Shown: piece after piece, positions 5,266 through 8,276 of the stretch
Layout: each line of letters begins with the position of its first letter
Numbering within the stretch: position 1 is the first letter of the stretch
Assembly (NCBI GenBank): GCA_964620345.1
Contig: CAZUHK010000146.1
Location: forward strand, 1-8,276
DNA from: CAZUHK01 sp964620345
GTDB taxonomy: Bacteria; Planctomycetota; Phycisphaerae; Phycisphaerales; Zrk34
Direction of reading: 5' to 3'
DNA: 8,276 bases
The notes under the pieces: model-generated
What the model was told of the DNA's origin: nothing
Database searches by the model: none
The model's input: only the letters and a program-made list of their open reading frames with translations
Position numbers and translations under genes: made by a program

Positions 5266-5943
5266 ATGGACTACCGCATCATCAGCATCGGCACGCTCAG
5301 TCGGCATCCGTTGTGGGCCCGGCCGGCCCCGCCGCGCACGGCGCACGCGACGACCACGCTGATCCGCAGCGAAGGCAAGGTGATCCTGGTCGACCCGTCG
5401 CTGCCCGAGCAGATTCTGGGCGCCCGCCTGACCGAGCGCGCGGGGCTGGCGCTGGACGAGGTGACCGATGTGTTTCTGACCAGCTTCCGCCCGGCGCACC
5501 GGCGGGGCGTGGGGGCGTTGGAGCGGGCCAACTGGTGGATCAGCGAAGCCGAGCGCGAGCGCGTGGGCGTGACGCTGATCGAGCAGTTGCAGGCCGTGGG
5601 GGCCCAGGACGAGCAGACCGAGCAAATGCTCAAGCAGGACATCGCGCTGCTGCAACGGGCCCGGGCGGCGCCGGACACGCTGGCGGCCCAGGTCGACCTG
5701 TTCCCGCTGCCCGGCCCCACGCCCGGGCACGCGGGGCTGCTGCTGACGCTCAGCCAGGCCACGGTGCTGATCGCCGGCGACGCGGTGCCCACCGTCGAGC
5801 ACCTGGAAAAAGGACAGGCCTCGCAGGACAGCTACGACCTGCAGGCCGCGCGCGAATCGCTGGCCGAGGCGATCGAGATCGCCGACTGGATCATCCCCGG
5901 CCACGACAACCTCGTGCCCAACCTCACCCGCCGGCCGTTCTGA
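5266..5943 (+). CDS. Metallo-beta-lactamase-fold protein with degenerate metal site
   Basis: The 225-residue product reads like a metallo-beta-lactamase-fold hydrolase: TTTLIRSEGKVILVDPSL (29-46) is the usual first beta-hairpin, VTDVFLTSFRPAH (66-78) is the strand leading to motif 2, PTPGHAGLLL has His155, VLIAGDAV has Asp172, and WIIPGHDNLV has His213. Motif 2, normally HxHxDH, reads SFRPAH, so two of the His ligands and the Asp are gone and only the last His (78) remains. His155, Asp172 and His213 are kept. A dinuclear zinc site therefore looks impossible and a single metal site doubtful; the protein may be a pseudoenzyme or bind metal differently. The middle (about 93-140) is a charged helical insert rich in Glu, Gln and Ala. 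Start ATG 5266 follows TGGA at 5 nt; an in-frame TTG at 5236 is less likely. Substrate unknown. Confidence 0.8.
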   Translation: MDYRIISIGTLSRHPLWARPAPPRTAHATTTLIRSEGKVILVDPSLPEQILGARLTERAGLALDEVTDVFLTSFRPAHRRGVGALERANWWISEAERERVGVTLIEQLQAVGAQDEQTEQMLKQDIALLQRARAAPDTLAAQVDLFPLPGPTPGHAGLLLTLSQATVLIAGDAVPTVEHLEKGQASQDSYDLQAARESLAEAIEIADWIIPGHDNLVPNLTRRPF

Positions 5944-5999
5944 CCTGATCGCGGCGGCATCGCGGCGGCGGTGGGGCGCACGCGGCGGCGAAGTTCCGT

Positions 6000-6005
6000 T
6001 ATCAT
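6000..6005 (+). promoter_or_regulatory. -10-like TATCAT just before sucD
   Basis: TATCAT is followed by 8 nt and then ATG 6014, the same layout and hexamer as upstream of coaD. It suggests sucD has its own promoter rather than relying on read-through from the metallo-beta-lactamase-fold gene that ends 70 bp earlier. No -35 box or Shine-Dalgarno site is clear. Confidence 0.35.
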
Positions 6006-6013
6006 CCGCCGTC

Positions 6014-6913
6014 ATGAGCATTCTGTTGAGCAAAGCGACGAAGGTGATCTGCCAGGGCATCACCGGCGGGCAAGGCGCGTTCCACACCGCCGGGTGCATC
6101 GAGTACGGCACGCGGATGGTCGGCGGCGTCACGCCGGGCAAGGGCGGCTTGGAGTCCGAGCACGGCCTGCCGGTGTTCAACACCTGCCTCGAAGCGGTCG
6201 AACAGACCGGCGCGAACGCGACGATGATCTTCGTGCCCCCGCCGTTCGCCGCCGACGCGATCCTCGAAGCCGCCGACGCGGGCATCGAGCTGATCGTCTG
6301 CATCACCGAAGGCATCCCCACGGCCGACATGATGAAGGTCCGGGCCCTGCTCGAAGAGATGCCCGACACGCACCTGATCGGGCCCAACTGCCCGGGCGTG
6401 ATCACGCCCGGCGAGGCGAAGATCGGGATCATGCCCGGCTACATCCACCTGCCGCCGGCCGAGGCCGACAGCGGCAAGGCGATCGGCATCATCTCCAAGA
6501 GCGGCACGCTGACCTACGAGGCGGTCTGGCAGGCCACCCAGCGCGGCATCGGCCAGAGCACCTGCGTGGGCATCGGCGGCGACCCGATCAAGGGGCTGAA
6601 CTACATCGAGCTGCTGGATATGTTCGAGTGCGACCCGCAGACCGCGGGCGTGCTGATGATCGGCGAGATCGGCGGGGACGACGAGGAGCGCGCCGCGGAC
6701 TACATCCAGCAGCACGTCTCCAAGCCCGTCGCGGGGTTCATCGCCGGCCGCACCGCCCCGCCGGGCAAGCGCATGGGCCACGCCGGCGCGATCATCGCCG
6801 GCTCCTCGGGCAAGGCCGAGGACAAGATCGCCGCGCTGCAGGACGCCGGCGTGACGATCGCCGACACCCCGGCGACCATGGGCCAGGCGATGGCCGCGGC
6901 GCTGGGGATCTGA
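6014..6913 (+). CDS. sucD: Succinyl-CoA synthetase (succinate-CoA ligase), alpha subunit
   Basis: SucD with SucC interconverts succinyl-CoA and succinate, coupled to ATP or GTP, in the citric acid cycle. The 299-residue product is full length for the family. Visible parts: CoA-binding Rossmann domain with QGITGGQGAFHT (14-25) and GTRMVGGVTPGKGG, then IVCITEGIP, LIGPNCPGVITPGEAKIGIM, the ligase domain start GIISKSGTLTYEAV, VGIGGDPIKG, and MIGEIGGDDEERAA. The phosphorylated active-site histidine is His256 in GKRMGHAGAII, with GSSGKAEDKIAAL after it. The beta subunit gene sucC, usually directly upstream, is absent: the upstream neighbour encodes the metallo-beta-lactamase-fold protein and the downstream one is antiparallel. 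ATG 6014 matches the family N-terminus. The stop lies 3 bp from the stop of the converging gene. Confidence 0.97.
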   Translation: MSILLSKATKVICQGITGGQGAFHTAGCIEYGTRMVGGVTPGKGGLESEHGLPVFNTCLEAVEQTGANATMIFVPPPFAADAILEAADAGIELIVCITEGIPTADMMKVRALLEEMPDTHLIGPNCPGVITPGEAKIGIMPGYIHLPPAEADSGKAIGIISKSGTLTYEAVWQATQRGIGQSTCVGIGGDPIKGLNYIELLDMFECDPQTAGVLMIGEIGGDDEERAADYIQQHVSKPVAGFIAGRTAPPGKRMGHAGAIIAGSSGKAEDKIAALQDAGVTIADTPATMGQAMAAALGI

Positions 6914-6916
6914 GCG

Positions 6917-8276
6917 TCATTCTTCCGGTTCGGTCGGCGCCGCTTCGCCCGCCCCGGCTTCGAGCGCGGCGAGCTTCTGGCGCACGTCGGCGATCAGGGC
7001 CGCCAGCGATGCGTTGGGCCGGACCATGAGCTGCGCCGCGTCGTCGGCCGACAGCGGCGGCGCCGGCTCGGCCTCGTCGTCCGCCGCGCCGTCCTCGGCC
7101 GCGTCCTCGGCCGCGTCCTCGGCCGGTTCGGCGGTCTGCGGCGGCAGAATCGCCACCTCGTCCATCGCCGGGGGTTGTTCGAGCTGATCCAGCAGCACCA
7201 GCACCGCGCTGAGCGTGGCGAACAACCCATCGGGCGTGCGCTCGTAGTAGCTGGTCTCCATGGAATTGACGCGCTGCTGGCGCTTGGCACGCCACCGTTT
7301 CTTGATGCGCTGGACCTTCTTGCCGTCGGCCAGTTGGAGCTGGTTGACCAACTGCCTGGCCTGATTCTGCAACGCCACGGCGACCGTGCCCGACGACGAG
7401 CCCACGCCGTAGCCATCGCCGTGCCACTGGCCCGATTCGGTCTGCGTCACGAGCAGGCGGAGCGCCAGCCGACGTGCCACGGGGTCGAGCCAGTCGGGTT
7501 GATCGTCGTGCGCGTGGCTCAGCAGCGTCGCGAGGTACGGCAGCAAATCGTGCGGCGTGGCGCGGTAGCCCAGCGGCAGGTCGGCCGGCTCGCGCTGGTT
7601 GGGCCGCGGCTCAACGACCGGCAGTTTCCCCTTGTCGCGGAGGATCTGCTCCAGGTCGTCCTTCACGTCGTGGTAGACGCGCTGGGCCGCGCCGACCCGG
7701 TCGGGCCGACCTTTGGCCAGGTACGCCTCGGCGACGAGTTCGGCCCGTTCCAGGGCCCGGCCGTAGGCGCGGGTGATGGGCGTGGCGGTGTTGCCGGGGT
7801 TGGCCTGGAGCAGGCCGGCCAATGCCGCGGCGCCGGCCAGGTTGCTGCGGACCGATTCGGGCTGGCTCAGCGCCGGCAGTCGCCCGCGGAACGGCACGCC
7901 GCTCAGGCCCAACTGCTGGTAACGGTCGAAGGCCTTGCAAGGCACCATCAGGTTGGCCTCGCCGAACCCGCCGTGGGGCTGGGCGACCTGAGCCAGCCGC
8001 GCCAGCGCATCCTGGATCGCCTTGCCGGTCGACTCCGGCGGCACCAGCTTGTGGCCCGCCGGTTCGCGGCGGGTGGTGGTCTGGGGCAGTTCGGCGTGCT
8101 CGGCCGCGACGGCCAGGGCGAACGCGGCCGCGGCGGTGTCGTCCACGTCCGCCACGTTGCGGTTGTAAATGTAATAGGGCAGCGCCGCGAGGGTGAACTT
8201 CACCCCCCCGGGCGTCTCGCCACCGAAGTGCTCGTCCACCTTCAGCAGCGCCCGGCCCTGGGTCGTGCAGTCCTCC
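6917..8276 (-). CDS. Protein with alpha/alpha-toroid (terpene cyclase/prenyltransferase-like) repeats, N-terminus outside window
   Basis: The frame is open from the right window edge to the stop at 6917, giving about 452 visible residues; GTG 8239 is in frame, but the reading continues upstream without a stop, so the start is probably outside. Motifs fit the helical toroid fold of prenyltransferase/squalene cyclase repeats: DVDDTAAAAFAL, then ALARLAQVAQPHGGFGE (Q..GGF type repeat) and LRLLVTQTESGQWHGDGYG (QW-type: Q, three residues, GQW) followed by SSSGTVAVAL. A basic patch (KKVQRIKKRWRAKRQQR) lies between two helical segments. The C-terminal 85 or so residues are acidic low complexity (EDAA repeats, DDEAEPAPP) plus a final helix. 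DVDDTA resembles a cyclase acid motif but alone does not show cyclase activity; non-enzymatic toroid proteins are common in planctomycetes. It converges with sucD. Function unknown. Confidence 0.7.
   Translation of the reverse strand, partial: EDCTTQGRALLKVDEHFGGETPGGVKFTLAALPYYIYNRNVADVDDTAAAAFALAVAAEHAELPQTTTRREPAGHKLVPPESTGKAIQDALARLAQVAQPHGGFGEANLMVPCKAFDRYQQLGLSGVPFRGRLPALSQPESVRSNLAGAAALAGLLQANPGNTATPITRAYGRALERAELVAEAYLAKGRPDRVGAAQRVYHDVKDDLEQILRDKGKLPVVEPRPNQREPADLPLGYRATPHDLLPYLATLLSHAHDDQPDWLDPVARRLALRLLVTQTESGQWHGDGYGVGSSSGTVAVALQNQARQLVNQLQLADGKKVQRIKKRWRAKRQQRVNSMETSYYERTPDGLFATLSAVLVLLDQLEQPPAMDEVAILPPQTAEPAEDAAEDAAEDGAADDEAEPAPPLSADDAAQLMVRPNASLAALIADVRQKLAALEAGAGEAAPTEPEE
7091..7126. 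repeat. 12 bp tandem repeat encoding the acidic EDAA tract
   Basis: Three copies of GTCCTCGGCCGC, the last ending GG, stand in tandem within the minus-strand toroid gene. The length is a multiple of three, so copy-number change alters the acidic Ala/Glu/Asp tail by four residues without breaking the frame. Confidence 0.7.

Noticed and set aside
4528..6432. A 634-codon open frame on the minus strand across coaD, the metallo-beta-lactamase-fold gene and sucD
   Set aside because: It is antisense to three well-recognised genes and its translation is low-complexity Arg/Gly/Ala/Pro/Gln with no motif; long antisense frames are expected at this GC content.

Overview
This 8.3 kb window is a GC-rich (roughly 70 percent by eye) bacterial chromosome segment. 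A VPEP/hydrophobic/RRRR C-terminal sorting signal, a MutL carrying the endonuclease motifs, a stand-alone CoaB without the CoaC flavoprotein half, and AT-poor promoters point to a planctomycete, most likely of the Phycisphaerae type. The lineage is an inference from gene style and is not proven here.

Layout from left to right: (1) 1-660, minus strand: the N-terminal 220 residues of an exported protein of unknown function, running off the left edge. (2) 768-1451, plus: coaB, phosphopantothenate-cysteine ligase. (3) 1441-1800, plus: a decayed DpnI/Dam-replacing-type restriction endonuclease gene whose start overlaps the end of coaB. It has an in-frame TAG at codon 31 and has lost its 3' half. 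(4) 1801-3618, minus: mutL, tail-to-tail against the endonuclease remnant. (5) 3619-3838: intergenic, with a -10-like element at the mutL start, a tandem heptamer array and a strong intrinsic terminator serving the next minus-strand gene. (6) 3839-4501, minus: a secreted PEP-CTERM protein. (7) 4654-5202, plus: coaD, phosphopantetheine adenylyltransferase. (8) 5266-5943, plus: a metallo-beta-lactamase-fold protein with a ruined HxHxDH motif. (9) 6014-6913, plus: sucD, succinyl-CoA synthetase alpha subunit, without sucC beside it. (10) 6917-8276, minus: a partial protein with terpene-cyclase/prenyltransferase-like (alpha/alpha toroid) repeat motifs and an acidic tail, converging on sucD with a 3 bp gap.

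Two genes (coaB, coaD) belong to coenzyme A synthesis and sucD makes or uses succinyl-CoA, but they are not one operon: strand switches separate them and each seems to have its own promoter. mutL is methyl-independent in type because it carries its own nuclease site. Its neighbour is the remnant of a nuclease family that in known members acts on Dam-methylated GATC, so the pair may be chance or a trace of past methylation-linked biology.

The most interesting item is the endonuclease remnant. Its reading frame aligns without gaps to what I recall of DpnI over about 100 codons, through the premature stop, and keeps all four zinc cysteines and the D...(Q)LK core. Secondary points are the heptamer array upstream of mutL, a set of TACAAT/TATCAT elements placed 6-8 nt before start codons (possible leaderless transcripts), and the metal-site loss in the metallo-beta-lactamase-fold protein.
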